A stretch of 64,000 nucleotides of DNA from CAVVAL01 sp963740215 (GTDB lineage: Bacteria; Actinomycetota; Actinomycetes; Mycobacteriales; Cryptosporangiaceae), in contig CAVUDJ010000015.1 of NCBI GenBank assembly GCA_963740215.1, positions 620,001 to 684,000 of the forward strand. Direction: 5' to 3'. A program made the position numbers and the translations under genes. Below the pieces are notes generated by a model. That model did no database searches, had not been told where the DNA came from, and saw only the letters and a program-made list of their open reading frames with translations. Shown piece by piece: positions 50,971 through 59,748 of the stretch (the first letter of the stretch is position 1; the number at the start of each line of letters is the position of its first letter).

Positions 50971-53100
50971 CTAGATCTTGAGGCAGTCCGGCAGCGGCTC
51001 GGTGTGCAGCACGCCGAGCCGCTGCGTCGCGCGCGTCAGGGCGACGTACAGCTGGGCGGCCCCGCTCGGTTCGGCGGCATGGATGCGCCCGGGCTCCACG
51101 ACGAGCACCGTGTCGAACTCAAGCCCCTTCGCGCCGCGCGGCGTGAGAACGGTCGCCGGCACGTCCAGCTCCATCCCGTCCGGCACGATCACCGCGACCG
51201 ACCCGGTGTTCTCGCTCAGGGCCTCTGCCACGGCGGCCCGAAGATCGGAGACCTGCCGAGCCCATGGCGCCACGCCGTTACCCCGCACCGACTCGGGCGG
51301 ACTCAGCTCCGGATCGACCTCGGCGAGTACGCCCGCCGCCACGGCCATGATCTCGGCCGGCGTGCGGTAGTTGACGGTGAGCTGGCGGTACATCCATCGA
51401 CCCGGCACGTACGGATCCAGCGCCTCACCCCACGAGCGGGCGCCGGCCGTGGACTGCCGCTGAGCCAGGTCGCCGACGACCGTGAACGACTTGGCCGGGC
51501 ACCGCCGCATCAGCGCGCGCCAGTCCATTGCGGACAGTTCCTGGGCCTCGTCGACGACCACGTGCCCGTACGTCCAGCGCCGGTCGGCAGCGGCGCGTTC
51601 GGCGAGGTCACGGTTGTCGCGCTCCAGGTGGCGCCAGGACAGCTGCTCGGAGTCGATCAGGTCGACCGCGCGCAGCTCCTCGCCGTCCGGATCGGAGTCG
51701 TCGGCCAGGATCTCCAGCACACCTTCCGCGTACGCCTGCCGGGCGCGCTCGGCCAGCTCGGCACGCTTGCGCTCGTCGGTGTCGTCGTCACCGAGGAGTT
51801 CGGCGGCCTCGTCCAGCAGCGGCACGTCGGCCACGGTCCAGGCGTCGGCCTGCTCGCGGTAGAGCATGGGGTCGGCGCCGGCCGCCGCAAGCCGGTCCGG
51901 GGAGGCGTAGAGGTCGGCGAGGAACTGCTGCGGCGTGAGGGACGGCCAGAGCAGGTCGAGTTCGGCGCGCATCCCCCGATGCGCGACCAGCTCCGCGCGC
52001 AGGTCGGCGGCGTGGACGGCGGCGTCGCTCGTCGGCAGGCCGAACTGGCGCTCCCACTCGGCGCCGAGCCGCGCGACGGCCTGCTCGACCAGCGCTTCGA
52101 GCACCACCGCTTGAAACACCGGACGCGCCTGGTTGTGCGGCAGCAGACTCGCCCGGGCCTGGTCGCGCGCCGGCCCGACCGTCTCGCCGCTCAGCTCCAC
52201 CGTCACGTCGTCCAGCGCGATCGGGATCGCCTCGTGCGGCAGCTCCTGCCGATCCGCGACGGCGGCGGCCAGCACTCCGGCCATCGACGGGTCACCCTTG
52301 AGGTGCTTGTGGACGTCCTCTGCAGCGGTGCGGACGCCGGGGAACAGCTCGCCGGGCGTGGCGAACACGATGTCGGTCTCGCCGAGCGACGGCAGCACCT
52401 GGCCGATGTAGCGGAGGAAGGCGGAGTTGGGGCCGACGAGCAGGACGCCGGTGCGGCTGAGCCGTTCGCGCCGGGTGTACAGCAGGAACGCGACCCGGTG
52501 CAGGGCGACCGCCGTCTTGCCGGTACCCGGGCCGCCCTCGATCACGACGACGCCGGTGTCGTCCATGCGGATGGCGCCGTCCTGCTCGGCCTGGATCGTG
52601 GCGACGATGTCCCGCATCGTGTCGGTCCGCGGCGCGTTGAGCGCGGCCAGCAGCGCGGAGTCGGCGGCGGAACCGCGCTGGGCGAAAACGTCGTCGTGGA
52701 AATCCGAGAGTTCACGGCCCTGGGTGTGGAAATGCCGCCGCCTCGACAGGCCTTCCGGCTTGGCGGCGGTGGCGCAGTAGAACGGGCGGGCGGCGGGAGC
52801 GCGCCAATCCAGAAGCAACGGATCCTCGGTGCTGTCCTCGCGCAGCCCGATACGGCCGATGTACGCGCGGGCGCCGGTGCGATCGTCGATCCGGCCGAAG
52901 CACAGCCCGTCGTCGGCCACTTGCAAACGTTTCACCTGCGCGGCGAGCGCGTCCACGGTGACCTCGCGGTGCCAGCGCTCCGAGTCCGAGTCGGCGAGCG
53001 CCGCATTCAGGCGATTGGCCGCGGCACCGCGTTCGACATCGAGCCGGTTGTACAAGTAGGCGACATATTCACGTTCGGCAATCAATTCCCAGTTTGACAA
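50971..53100 (-). CDS. helR: HelR-type RNA polymerase recycling motor ATPase (UvrD/HelD-like)
   Basis: A 709-residue SF1 helicase-like ATPase. An N-terminal coiled coil (EREYVAYLYNRLDVERG..VDALAAQVKRLQVAD) is followed by Walker A EGGPGTGKTAVALHR near residue 190, the Walker B-like VVVDEAQELSAMDWRALMRR, QLTVNYRTPAEIM (motif IV) and LYVALTRATQRLGVL (motif VI). Length and motifs match the HelR/HelD class that frees stalled RNA polymerase; HelR members displace rifamycins. It starts at TTG 53100 after GAGAGG. The 155-bp spacer to the divergent def gene is unusually AT-rich. Confidence 0.85.
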   Translation of the reverse strand: MSNWELIAEREYVAYLYNRLDVERGAAANRLNAALADSDSERWHREVTVDALAAQVKRLQVADDGLCFGRIDDRTGARAYIGRIGLREDSTEDPLLLDWRAPAARPFYCATAAKPEGLSRRRHFHTQGRELSDFHDDVFAQRGSAADSALLAALNAPRTDTMRDIVATIQAEQDGAIRMDDTGVVVIEGGPGTGKTAVALHRVAFLLYTRRERLSRTGVLLVGPNSAFLRYIGQVLPSLGETDIVFATPGELFPGVRTAAEDVHKHLKGDPSMAGVLAAAVADRQELPHEAIPIALDDVTVELSGETVGPARDQARASLLPHNQARPVFQAVVLEALVEQAVARLGAEWERQFGLPTSDAAVHAADLRAELVAHRGMRAELDLLWPSLTPQQFLADLYASPDRLAAAGADPMLYREQADAWTVADVPLLDEAAELLGDDDTDERKRAELAERARQAYAEGVLEILADDSDPDGEELRAVDLIDSEQLSWRHLERDNRDLAERAAADRRWTYGHVVVDEAQELSAMDWRALMRRCPAKSFTVVGDLAQRQSTAGARSWGEALDPYVPGRWMYRQLTVNYRTPAEIMAVAAGVLAEVDPELSPPESVRGNGVAPWARQVSDLRAAVAEALSENTGSVAVIVPDGMELDVPATVLTPRGAKGLEFDTVLVVEPGRIHAAEPSGAAQLYVALTRATQRLGVLHTEPLPDCLKI

Positions 53101-53256
53101 TTACGCCTCTCAATTGCTATACTGCGCTTGCCATTCGGCAATTTCTCTGCGACGCATTCGACGCCAATGATTGATTATTCATTGCGCCTCGATGATGCGC
53201 CAGCATCGGGTCGCCTAGAATCTCCTCTGTAAGGAATGCGATCAGAGGAGCACGCG
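53101..53256. promoter_or_regulatory. AT-rich divergent promoter region of helR and def
   Basis: This is the most AT-rich stretch of the right half of the window (ATTGATTATTCATTG, CAATTGCTATACTG). TAGAAT at 53216-53221 fits a -10 box for def. The rifamycin-associated element known upstream of some helR genes is not apparent. Confidence 0.45.
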
Positions 53257-53793
53257 GTGGACCAGGCCAATCTCGCTCACACCGGCACGGCGCGGCCGAT
53301 CGTCTACTACGGCACGAACCCCGTGCTGCACCAGCGGTGCGCCGAGGTCACCACGTTCGACGACGCCCTCGCGGCGCTCGTCGCCGACATGTTCGCCAGC
53401 ATGGAGGCGGCCGAGGGCGTGGGCCTGGCCGCGAACCAGATCGGCGTCGACGCGCGCGTCTTCGTCTACGACTGCCCGGACGAGTCCGGCGAGCGCCTCG
53501 TGGGCCACGTGGTCAACCCGGTGCTGCACCTGCCCGAGAAGCGCGTGCTCGACGACGACAGCGAGGGCTGCCTGTCCGTCCCCGGCCAGTACACCGACGT
53601 GGCACGCAGCGCCACCGCCAGCGTCACGGGCGTCGATGTCAACGGCCAACCCGTCCGGGTCGACGGCACCGGCATGCTGGCGCGCTGCCTCCAGCACGAG
53701 GTCGACCACCTCGACGGCACCGTCTACGTCGACCGGCTCGCCAGCAAGCAACGCCGCAAGTTGCTCAACGCCGCCGGACTGGCGGATCGTTAA
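53257..53793 (+). CDS. def: Peptide deformylase
   Basis: 178 residues; GTG 53257 follows AGAGGAG with a 6-nt spacer. The three deformylase motifs are complete: GVGLAANQIG (55-63), EGCLSVPG with metal ligand Cys105, and QHEVDHLDG with His147, Glu148 and His151. It removes the formyl group from nascent proteins in the cytoplasm. It is probably not the sole copy, since actinomycetes usually carry several. It is divergent from helR and precedes rocD by 88 bp. Confidence 0.96.
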   Translation: MDQANLAHTGTARPIVYYGTNPVLHQRCAEVTTFDDALAALVADMFASMEAAEGVGLAANQIGVDARVFVYDCPDESGERLVGHVVNPVLHLPEKRVLDDDSEGCLSVPGQYTDVARSATASVTGVDVNGQPVRVDGTGMLARCLQHEVDHLDGTVYVDRLASKQRRKLLNAAGLADR

Positions 53794-53881
53794 TCAGATC
53801 GCTCGATCTGCGCAACGAACCACCGCCAGGAGCACACATGGCGAAATAGAAATCGCCGCCGCACTCTCTTAGCCTGAAGGC

Positions 53882-55108
53882 ATGACGTACGCCCCTGTCT
53901 CCCCCGACCTTGCCACCGGCCTGATCGCCCTCGAACACGAGCGCGGCACGCACAACTACCACCCGTTGCCGGTGGTGGTCGCCGAGGCCGAGGGCGCGTG
54001 GATCACGGACGTCAACGGCCGCCGCTACCTCGACTGCCTGGCCGGCTACTCCGCGCTCAACTTCGGCCACCGCCACCCCGAGCTGATCGCGGCCGCCCGT
54101 GCCCAGCTCGACCGGGTCACGCTCACGAGCCGCGCGTTCCACCACGATCAGCTCGGCCCCTTCTGCGCCGAGCTCGCCGACCTGGCCGGCAAGGACATGG
54201 TCCTGCCGATGAACACGGGCGCCGAAGCGGTGGAGAGCGGCGTCAAGGTGGCCCGCAAGTGGGGCTACGAGGTGAAGGGCGTCACCGCGAACCAGGCTTC
54301 GATCGTCGTCGCGGCCGGCAACTTCCACGGGCGCACGATCAGCGTCGTCAGCTTCTCCGACGACCCGCAGGCCCGCACCGGGTTCGGTCCCTTCACCCCC
54401 GGCTTCCGCAGCGTGCCCTACGGCGACGCCGCCGCCATCGAGGCCGCCATCGACGAGACCACGGTCGCCGTGCTGATCGAGCCGATCCAGGGCGAGGGCG
54501 GCGTCATCATCCCGCCGGCCGGCTACCTCAAGGCGGTCCGCGAGATCTGCACCCGCAACCGCGTGCTGTTCGTGGCCGACGAGATCCAGTCCGGGCTCGC
54601 CCGCGCCGGCACCACGTTCGCCTGCGACCACGAGGACGTGAAGCCCGACCTGTACCTGCTGGGCAAGGCGCTCGGCGGTGGCGTGGTTCCGGTCAGCGCC
54701 GTGGTCGGCAACCGCGATGTCCTCGGTGTGCTCCGCCCGGGCGAGCACGGCAGCACGTTCGGCGGCAACCCCCTCGCCTGCGCGGTCGGCCGCGAGGTCG
54801 TGCGGATCCTCGGCACCGGCGTGTTCCAGCAGCGCGCCCGGGACCTCGGCGTCCACCTCGCCGCGCGGCTCGCCACGCTGGACGGCGTCGTGAGCTTCCG
54901 GATCCGCGGGCTGTGGGCCGGCATCGACATCGACCCCGCCATCGGCACCGGCCGCCAGGTGTGCGAACGGCTCGCCGAGCGCGGCGTGCTGGTCAAGGAC
55001 ACGCACGGCTCGACGGTGCGGTTCGCGCCGCCGCTAGTGATCGAGGAGTCCGAAGTGGACTGGGCGATCGACCAGCTCGCAGCGGTACTCCGCGGCGACA
55101 GCCTCTAA
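53882..55108 (+). CDS. rocD: Ornithine aminotransferase
   Basis: A 408-residue class-III PLP aminotransferase. Family features seen are CLAGYSALNFGHRHP, MNTGAEAVESGVKVARKWGY, AAGNFHGRTISVVSFSDD, VLIEPIQGEGGVIIPP, VADEIQSGLARAG, and the PLP lysine in YLLGKALGGG. It converts ornithine and 2-oxoglutarate to glutamate semialdehyde, linking arginine breakdown to proline/glutamate. ATG 53882 follows GAAGG. A 3-codon mini-ORF (MAK) with good AGGAG lies upstream at 53838-53849. Confidence 0.95.
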   Translation: MTYAPVSPDLATGLIALEHERGTHNYHPLPVVVAEAEGAWITDVNGRRYLDCLAGYSALNFGHRHPELIAAARAQLDRVTLTSRAFHHDQLGPFCAELADLAGKDMVLPMNTGAEAVESGVKVARKWGYEVKGVTANQASIVVAAGNFHGRTISVVSFSDDPQARTGFGPFTPGFRSVPYGDAAAIEAAIDETTVAVLIEPIQGEGGVIIPPAGYLKAVREICTRNRVLFVADEIQSGLARAGTTFACDHEDVKPDLYLLGKALGGGVVPVSAVVGNRDVLGVLRPGEHGSTFGGNPLACAVGREVVRILGTGVFQQRARDLGVHLAARLATLDGVVSFRIRGLWAGIDIDPAIGTGRQVCERLAERGVLVKDTHGSTVRFAPPLVIEESEVDWAIDQLAAVLRGDSL

Positions 55109-55130
55109 ATCTGTTGTGACGTAAGGGAGC

Positions 55131-55152
55131 ATGCCCGGATCATTCCGGGCAT
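55131..55152 (+). promoter_or_regulatory. Hairpin covering the start of the ABC transporter gene, with leader peptide
   Basis: Perfect 9-bp arms ATGCCCGGA (55131-55139) / TCCGGGCAT (55144-55152) with a 4-nt loop; the second arm holds the AT of the ABC ATPase start (55151). The first arm begins an ORF MPGSFRA whose TGA overlaps that start (ATGA) and which has AAGGGAG just upstream. Translational coupling or rocD termination are both possible. Confidence 0.5.
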
Positions 55153-55870
55153 GACCGTCGTCGAAGTAACGGATCTGCGCAAGCGGTTCGGGCCGGTCAC
55201 CGCAGTCAACGGGGTGTCTTTCACGATCGCCGCGGGCGAGGTGGTCGGGCTGCTCGGGCCGAACGGTGCCGGCAAGACCACGACCCTGCACATGCTCCTC
55301 GGGCTCGTCACGCCCGACTCGGGCACGATCTCGCTGTTCGGCAAGGACCTGGCACGGCACCGCACCGAGGTGATGAGCCGGGTCAACTTCGCCGCCAGCT
55401 ACGTCGGGCTGCCTGGCATGCCGCTGGTCGGCGAGGTGCTGATCGCCTTCGGCTACCTCTACGGGCTGCGCTCCCCACGCCGCCGGGTGGACGAACTGGC
55501 GGAGCTGCTCGACCTGCGTCAGCTGCTGCGCCGGCCGTTCCGGCTGCTCTCGTCCGGCCAGCAGACCCGCGTGATCCTGGCGAAGTCGCTGCTGAACGAC
55601 CCGGCGCTGCTCGTGCTGGACGAGCCGACCGCGAACCTCGACCCGGACGTCGGCGACCGGATCCGGCAGGTGCTGCTGGAGACCGCCAGAACGAGCGGAC
55701 GGGCCATGCTCATCACCTCGCACAACATGCGCGAGGTCGAGCGGATGTGCGACCGGATCCACTTCCTCTCCAGCGGCGAGATCGTCGCAACCGGCGGCGC
55801 GACCGAACTGGCCGGCGCGTACGGCGTCGCCGATCTGGAGGAGGTCTTCCTCAAGGTGGCGAGGGCATGA
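55151..55870 (+). CDS. ABC transporter ATP-binding protein
   Basis: A 239-residue ATPase. Walker A is GLLGPNGAGKTTTL, the Q-loop region ISLFGKDLARHR, the signature LLSSGQQTRVILAKSL, Walker B LLVLDEPTANLDPD and the H-loop LITSHNMREVE. It belongs to the ABC-2/DrrA-like exporters. It overlaps the permease gene by 4 bp (ATGA) and the two form a complete exporter. Start recognition may involve the hairpin just upstream. Confidence 0.95.
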   Translation: MTVVEVTDLRKRFGPVTAVNGVSFTIAAGEVVGLLGPNGAGKTTTLHMLLGLVTPDSGTISLFGKDLARHRTEVMSRVNFAASYVGLPGMPLVGEVLIAFGYLYGLRSPRRRVDELAELLDLRQLLRRPFRLLSSGQQTRVILAKSLLNDPALLVLDEPTANLDPDVGDRIRQVLLETARTSGRAMLITSHNMREVERMCDRIHFLSSGEIVATGGATELAGAYGVADLEEVFLKVARA

Positions 55871-56685
55871 CCCTGACTTTCCCGGCTCTGAGCATCGCGG
55901 CTCGGCGGCGTCGTGTGTTCGGTGTGGTCTACCGCGACTTCGCCGGGCTCCGGCGCAACCCGCCGCGGTTGCTGGAGACGATCTTCTGGCCGACGAGCGA
56001 GGTGATCCAGTGGGGCCTGGTCTCGCTGTTCCTCGACAAGTACCAGGTGCCCACGGCACTGGCCGTGCTGCTCGGTGCCGTGCTGTTCTGGCAGGTCATC
56101 CCCCGCGCGCAGACCGACATGTCGGTGGCGTTCCTGGAGGACGTCTGGAGCCGCAACATCGTCAACGTGTTCGTCACGCCGCTCACGACCGGCGAGTACC
56201 TGGCCGGGCTGCTCACCGTCGGCCTGCTCAAGGTCGCAGCGAACACGGTGCTGATGGCGACGCTGGCATTCGTGCTGTACGGGTTCGGCCTGCTCACGAT
56301 CGGCCCCGGTCTGGTGCCGTTCATGACGGTGCTGCTCGTGATGGGCTGGGCGCTCGGCACGTTCGCGATCGCGACGGTGATCCGCTTCGGGGCGAGCGTC
56401 CAGACCCTCGCGTGGATGCTGTCGTTCGTCTTCCTGCCGTTCTCGGCCGTGTTCTACCCGCTCGCGGTCCTGCCTGGGCCCGTGCAGGCGATCGCACACG
56501 CGGTGCCGGCGAGCTACGTGTTCGAGGGGATGCGTGCGGTGATCGCCGGCCACGGCGTCTCCTGGTCGAACCTCGGTGTCGCCGTGGCGCTCGACGCCGT
56601 CTACGTCGCGGCTGCCCTGCTGTACCTCGGCTGGGCCATCCGCCACTCGCGGCGGAGCGGGCGGCTGTCCCGGTTCAGCGAGTAG
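55867..56685 (+). CDS. ABC-2 type transporter permease
   Basis: A 272-residue membrane protein with six hydrophobic segments (WGLVSLFLDKY..., ALAVLLGAVLFWQV, NTVLMATLAFVLYGFGLLTI, FMTVLLVMGWALGTFAIATV, MLSFVFLPFSAVFYPLAVLP, AVALDAVYVAAALLYLGWA). It has the ABC-2 signature around PFSAVFYPLAVLPGPVQAIA. Its start overlaps the ATPase stop. The cargo is unknown; ABC-2 pairs export lipids, glycans or drugs. A dispersed repeat follows its stop. Confidence 0.94.
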   Translation: MTLTFPALSIAARRRRVFGVVYRDFAGLRRNPPRLLETIFWPTSEVIQWGLVSLFLDKYQVPTALAVLLGAVLFWQVIPRAQTDMSVAFLEDVWSRNIVNVFVTPLTTGEYLAGLLTVGLLKVAANTVLMATLAFVLYGFGLLTIGPGLVPFMTVLLVMGWALGTFAIATVIRFGASVQTLAWMLSFVFLPFSAVFYPLAVLPGPVQAIAHAVPASYVFEGMRAVIAGHGVSWSNLGVAVALDAVYVAAALLYLGWAIRHSRRSGRLSRFSE

Positions 56686-56700
56686 ATCGCCGGGAGTCTC

Positions 56701-56766
56701 CAACTGTCGGGGTTTTGGCTGCATCGGGCGCCCGGTTAGAGGACCAATACCCCGACAGTCCGGTTT
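56701..56766. repeat. Dispersed intergenic repeat, copy C
   Basis: Arms ACTGTCGGGG (56703-56712) / CCCCGACAGT (56750-56759) and interior GCATCGGGCGCCCGGTTAGA. It lies between convergent stops of the ABC permease and sucrase/ferredoxin-like genes. Confidence 0.75.
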
Positions 56767-56780
56767 CGCCCGCCCGCGAT

Positions 56781-57686
56781 TTACGCCATCCCCGTGACCA
56801 CGTACGTCACCGGGGATCCGGGCGCCTTGCCGCAGCTCTCCGGGCGCGGCGGCAGCGCGGGCCGTTCCTCGACGGTGACCTGCCAGGAGCGCCCGTCGAC
56901 GTGCCGGACCAGCAGATCCGGTGTGACGATCAGGGCGTCGGCGCGCAGTTCGCCGATCCGTTCGCGCACCGCCAACTCGGCCGCCTGCCCCGGACGTGAC
57001 CAGGTCGAGCGCCCGCGGCACCGGGCAAGCCGCACGTCACCGCGCGTCGCCGACGTGAGCACCGCCTCGGCGGACGGCACGTCGAGGCGCCCGTACGAGT
57101 ACCCGGTGGGCAGGACCAGTGCGGTCGGCGCGAACCGGTGACCACCGAGGTGGGTGGCCTCCCAGACCGCGTCGCCGTGGCGTGCGGCCAGCTCGCCGGC
57201 GATCTGCCGGCCGAGCAGAGCGCAGCACAGGTCGCGGCGCCCGTTGGTGCAGACCAGCAGGAGCGAAGACTCCACCACCTGGCCCAGGCCGGCGGAGCGA
57301 CCGGCGCCGATCGCGGCGAAGTCGAGGTCGAGCAGCTCCTTCGGGTCGTGCACCGTCGCCTTCTCGACCGCGGCCGCGCCTGGACGCGTGCTGGCGAGGT
57401 AGACGCGGCGTGGCCTGGGCAGGTGCGTGTCCGCGTGCTCGCCCGGACGGCGGATCAGCAGGATGCGCACACCCGTGCCCGCGCTCCGCCTGCTCAGCTC
57501 CTCACCGATCGCGCGATCGAGATGACTTTCCGTGATCGCCTCGCGCCCCCACGGGCCGGGCTGCTCCAAGCACAGCCAATGCTCGGCGACCGCCGACGTA
57601 CCCGCCAACGCCTCACCAAGCTGCTCGGACAGAACCGAACACGCCCCATCGGCGGGACGGGCAGGCTCGCGGAGAGAGACTCTCAT
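56781..57686 (-). CDS. Sucrase/ferredoxin-like family protein
   Basis: A 301-residue protein of the Suc_Fer-like family. The N-terminal segment (GTSAVAEHWLCLEQPGPWGR) is family-typical. A thioredoxin-like ferredoxin domain has cysteines in LLLVCTNGRRDLCCALLGR and the GGHRFAPTALVLPTG motif, which together can hold a 2Fe-2S cluster. The C-terminal part ends SPVTYVVTG. The physiological role is not known despite the name. ATG 57686 is preferred to upstream Met codons, as the family usually starts with a short MRVSLRE-type leader. Confidence 0.88.
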   Translation of the reverse strand: MRVSLREPARPADGACSVLSEQLGEALAGTSAVAEHWLCLEQPGPWGREAITESHLDRAIGEELSRRSAGTGVRILLIRRPGEHADTHLPRPRRVYLASTRPGAAAVEKATVHDPKELLDLDFAAIGAGRSAGLGQVVESSLLLVCTNGRRDLCCALLGRQIAGELAARHGDAVWEATHLGGHRFAPTALVLPTGYSYGRLDVPSAEAVLTSATRGDVRLARCRGRSTWSRPGQAAELAVRERIGELRADALIVTPDLLVRHVDGRSWQVTVEERPALPPRPESCGKAPGSPVTYVVTGMA

Positions 57687-57816
57687 GGGAGCCTCATCCT
57701 TACACGATGTGAGCAGAGTGGGGATGCCTGGCGGACGCTCGTCACATTTCCGACTTCCGGGCACGGAATATGCCGTTGTGAGGGCATGCTTTCATCGGAG
57801 AGAAGGAGGTGCCCGG

Positions 57817-58890
57817 GTGGGTCATCACTCTGAAGCACTCCCTACGAGCACGATCATCCCGTCCGTGGTTCGTTGGGGCCTCTCCCCCGACGCCGATCTC
57901 GTCTACCGCACCCTCGTCAGCTTCGGACCGTCCACACTCCCTCACGCCGCCCGAGAACTCGGGATGTCGCAGCGCCGGGTAGCCGTAGCGCTAGACGAAC
58001 TGGTCACCGAACAAGCCGTCCGCCGGCTCGGCATGGGGTCGATGGACACCTCGCTGTGGCGCGCTGGCGCTCCCGAGAAGGTGATCCCGGCACTCCGGCG
58101 CCGGCGGCTCCGCATCGTCGACCCGTGGACCACGGCCCGCCGGTACCTCGCCACTGTCACCGGCATCGAGCTGACCCCGCACCTCACCGACAACGCCAGC
58201 CGGCACATCCGCCTCCTGCACACCCCCGAGCTGATCCAGGGTCGCATCGCCGAACTCACCCGCCTCGAACGGCACGAACGCCTCACGATCAGCCCAGAGC
58301 CCGCGTTCGACGAGTCCACTCTGGAGGTGGCGTCCTCGCTCGACCGCGAGCTGCTCCGCCGCGGCGTCCGGCTGCACGTGCTCAGCGCACCACCCGCCGA
58401 CGGCGACGCCAGCGCTGCCCACACCGAGGACCTGCACAAGCTGGGAGCGCGGCTGCGGCAATCCGACCAGGTGCCGATCAAGCTGATGACGTTCGACCGC
58501 AAGGTGGCGCTGCTCCCCATCGACCCGCTGGACGCCCGGCGCGGCGCCATGGAGATCACAGCGCCGCTGCTGGTGGAACGCCTCGTCGCGGTCTTCCTGC
58601 GCGAGTGGGACCGTGCCCGCGACCCGCGGCACTGCGGCGTACCGGCGATCAGGCTGACCGAGCGCGAACAGGCGCTGGTCGAGCTGCTCGCCGCCGGTCT
58701 CACCGACCCGGCCGCCGGCCGCCGGCTCGGCCTCAGCTCCCGGACCATCGGCTACACCCTGCGCGCCCTCATGGACCGCCTCGGCGTGGAGAACCGGTTC
58801 CAGCTCGGCCTCGCCCTCGGCGCCCGCCGGATCTACACGTCAGCCGCGACGGGTGAGCACCCGGCGGGCCTGCCGGGCCTGAGCGAGTAG
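57817..58890 (+). CDS. LuxR-type regulator with TrmB/PLD-like middle domain
   Basis: 357 residues; GTG 57817 follows AAGGAGGT at ideal distance. An N-terminal winged helix (LPHAARELGMSQRRVAVALDE) resembles TrmB-type HTH. The middle domain (SRHIRLLHTPELIQGRIAEL, RRGVRLHVLSAP, LMTFDRKVALLPIDP) is the phospholipase-D-like sensor of such regulators. The C-terminal LuxR HTH reads RLTEREQALVELLAAGLTDP and LGLSSRTIGYTLRALMDRLG. Target genes are not evident. It overlaps the convergent thioesterase gene by 51 bp. Confidence 0.88.
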   Translation: MGHHSEALPTSTIIPSVVRWGLSPDADLVYRTLVSFGPSTLPHAARELGMSQRRVAVALDELVTEQAVRRLGMGSMDTSLWRAGAPEKVIPALRRRRLRIVDPWTTARRYLATVTGIELTPHLTDNASRHIRLLHTPELIQGRIAELTRLERHERLTISPEPAFDESTLEVASSLDRELLRRGVRLHVLSAPPADGDASAAHTEDLHKLGARLRQSDQVPIKLMTFDRKVALLPIDPLDARRGAMEITAPLLVERLVAVFLREWDRARDPRHCGVPAIRLTEREQALVELLAAGLTDPAAGRRLGLSSRTIGYTLRALMDRLGVENRFQLGLALGARRIYTSAATGEHPAGLPGLSE

Positions 58891-59685
58891 CCGGCCGTCC
58901 TCCGACCATGCGGTGCTGTCGTCCGTAACCCAGCCGCCGCCGGCGTGGTCGGTGCGGATGCGAATCAGCACCCAGCCGTGTACCGGGTCGCCCACCAGGC
59001 CCTCCGCGAACTCGATCGTCAGCTGCACGACGGGCATCGGCACGGGCACGGTCATCGTGGCGTACAGCGCGGGTGCCAACGCGTCGAGCAGCACCGACAC
59101 CCCGGGGGCGTCGATGGTGCGATGGTCGGCGAACCGCACCCAGGCGATCAGCTCGGCCTTGTCACCACCGCCGAGCAGCTTGCTGTCGGTGGCCGGGCGG
59201 ATCTCCAGGTGCTGGGCGAACGGCACCGGCCCCTGCGGCAGCGGCAACCGCGCGCACTTGTCGGGCCTCGGCACCTCGGGCGCGGGCAGTCCCGAGTACT
59301 TCGGGCCCTGCGTGATCGCCCCGAACGTGGCCGTGGCCAGCAGCACCGGCGCGCCACCCTGTTCCGCCCGGAGCGAGGCGACCGACGTGTTACCGCCGAC
59401 CCGTTCCACGACGGGGGCGAGCACCAGCGGGCGATCGTCCACCGGGGACAGGAACGCGATGGACAGGGCGCGCACCGGACGCAGATCGCCGACCGCCGCC
59501 GCCATCGCCTCCAGCCCCAGGCCGGTGACGTGGCCGCCGTGGACACCGCCCCACGACCACCAGGACCGGTCGATCGACACCGTCCGCGAGAGACCGTCGG
59601 CCGTGCGCCGCCAGACATCCGCGCTGCGGCCAGCGTCGGGGGTCGGCCACACGGCGTGTCCCGCGGCACCGCCGGTGTCGTGCAT
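58840..59685 (-). CDS. Acyl-CoA thioesterase, double-hotdog (TesB-like) fold
   Basis: A 281-residue protein with two hotdog halves: SWWSWGGVHGGHVTGLGLEA, ALSIAFLSPVDDRPLVL, VASLRAEQGGAPVLLATATF, then AELIAWVRFADHR, VLLDALAPALYATMTVPV and WVLIRIRTDHAGGGWVTDDS with the terminal acid/amide WSEDGRLLAQARQ typical of TesB-like enzymes. It hydrolyses acyl-CoA. ATG 59685 follows GGAGGG; ATG 59715 is in frame but lacks a site. It is convergent with the LuxR regulator. Confidence 0.86.
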   Translation of the reverse strand: MHDTGGAAGHAVWPTPDAGRSADVWRRTADGLSRTVSIDRSWWSWGGVHGGHVTGLGLEAMAAAVGDLRPVRALSIAFLSPVDDRPLVLAPVVERVGGNTSVASLRAEQGGAPVLLATATFGAITQGPKYSGLPAPEVPRPDKCARLPLPQGPVPFAQHLEIRPATDSKLLGGGDKAELIAWVRFADHRTIDAPGVSVLLDALAPALYATMTVPVPMPVVQLTIEFAEGLVGDPVHGWVLIRIRTDHAGGGWVTDDSTAWSEDGRLLAQARQARRVLTRRG

Positions 59686-59748
59686 CGCCGCCCTCCACCC
59701 GGTTGGAAAGATCAACCTACGCTAGCTGACCTCGCCCGGAACGGATGC

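Noticed and set aside
51004..53097. 697-codon plus-strand frame
   Set aside because: Antisense of helR; the minus strand carries all ATPase motifs.
53765..55006. 413-codon minus-strand frame
   Set aside because: Antisense of ornithine aminotransferase.
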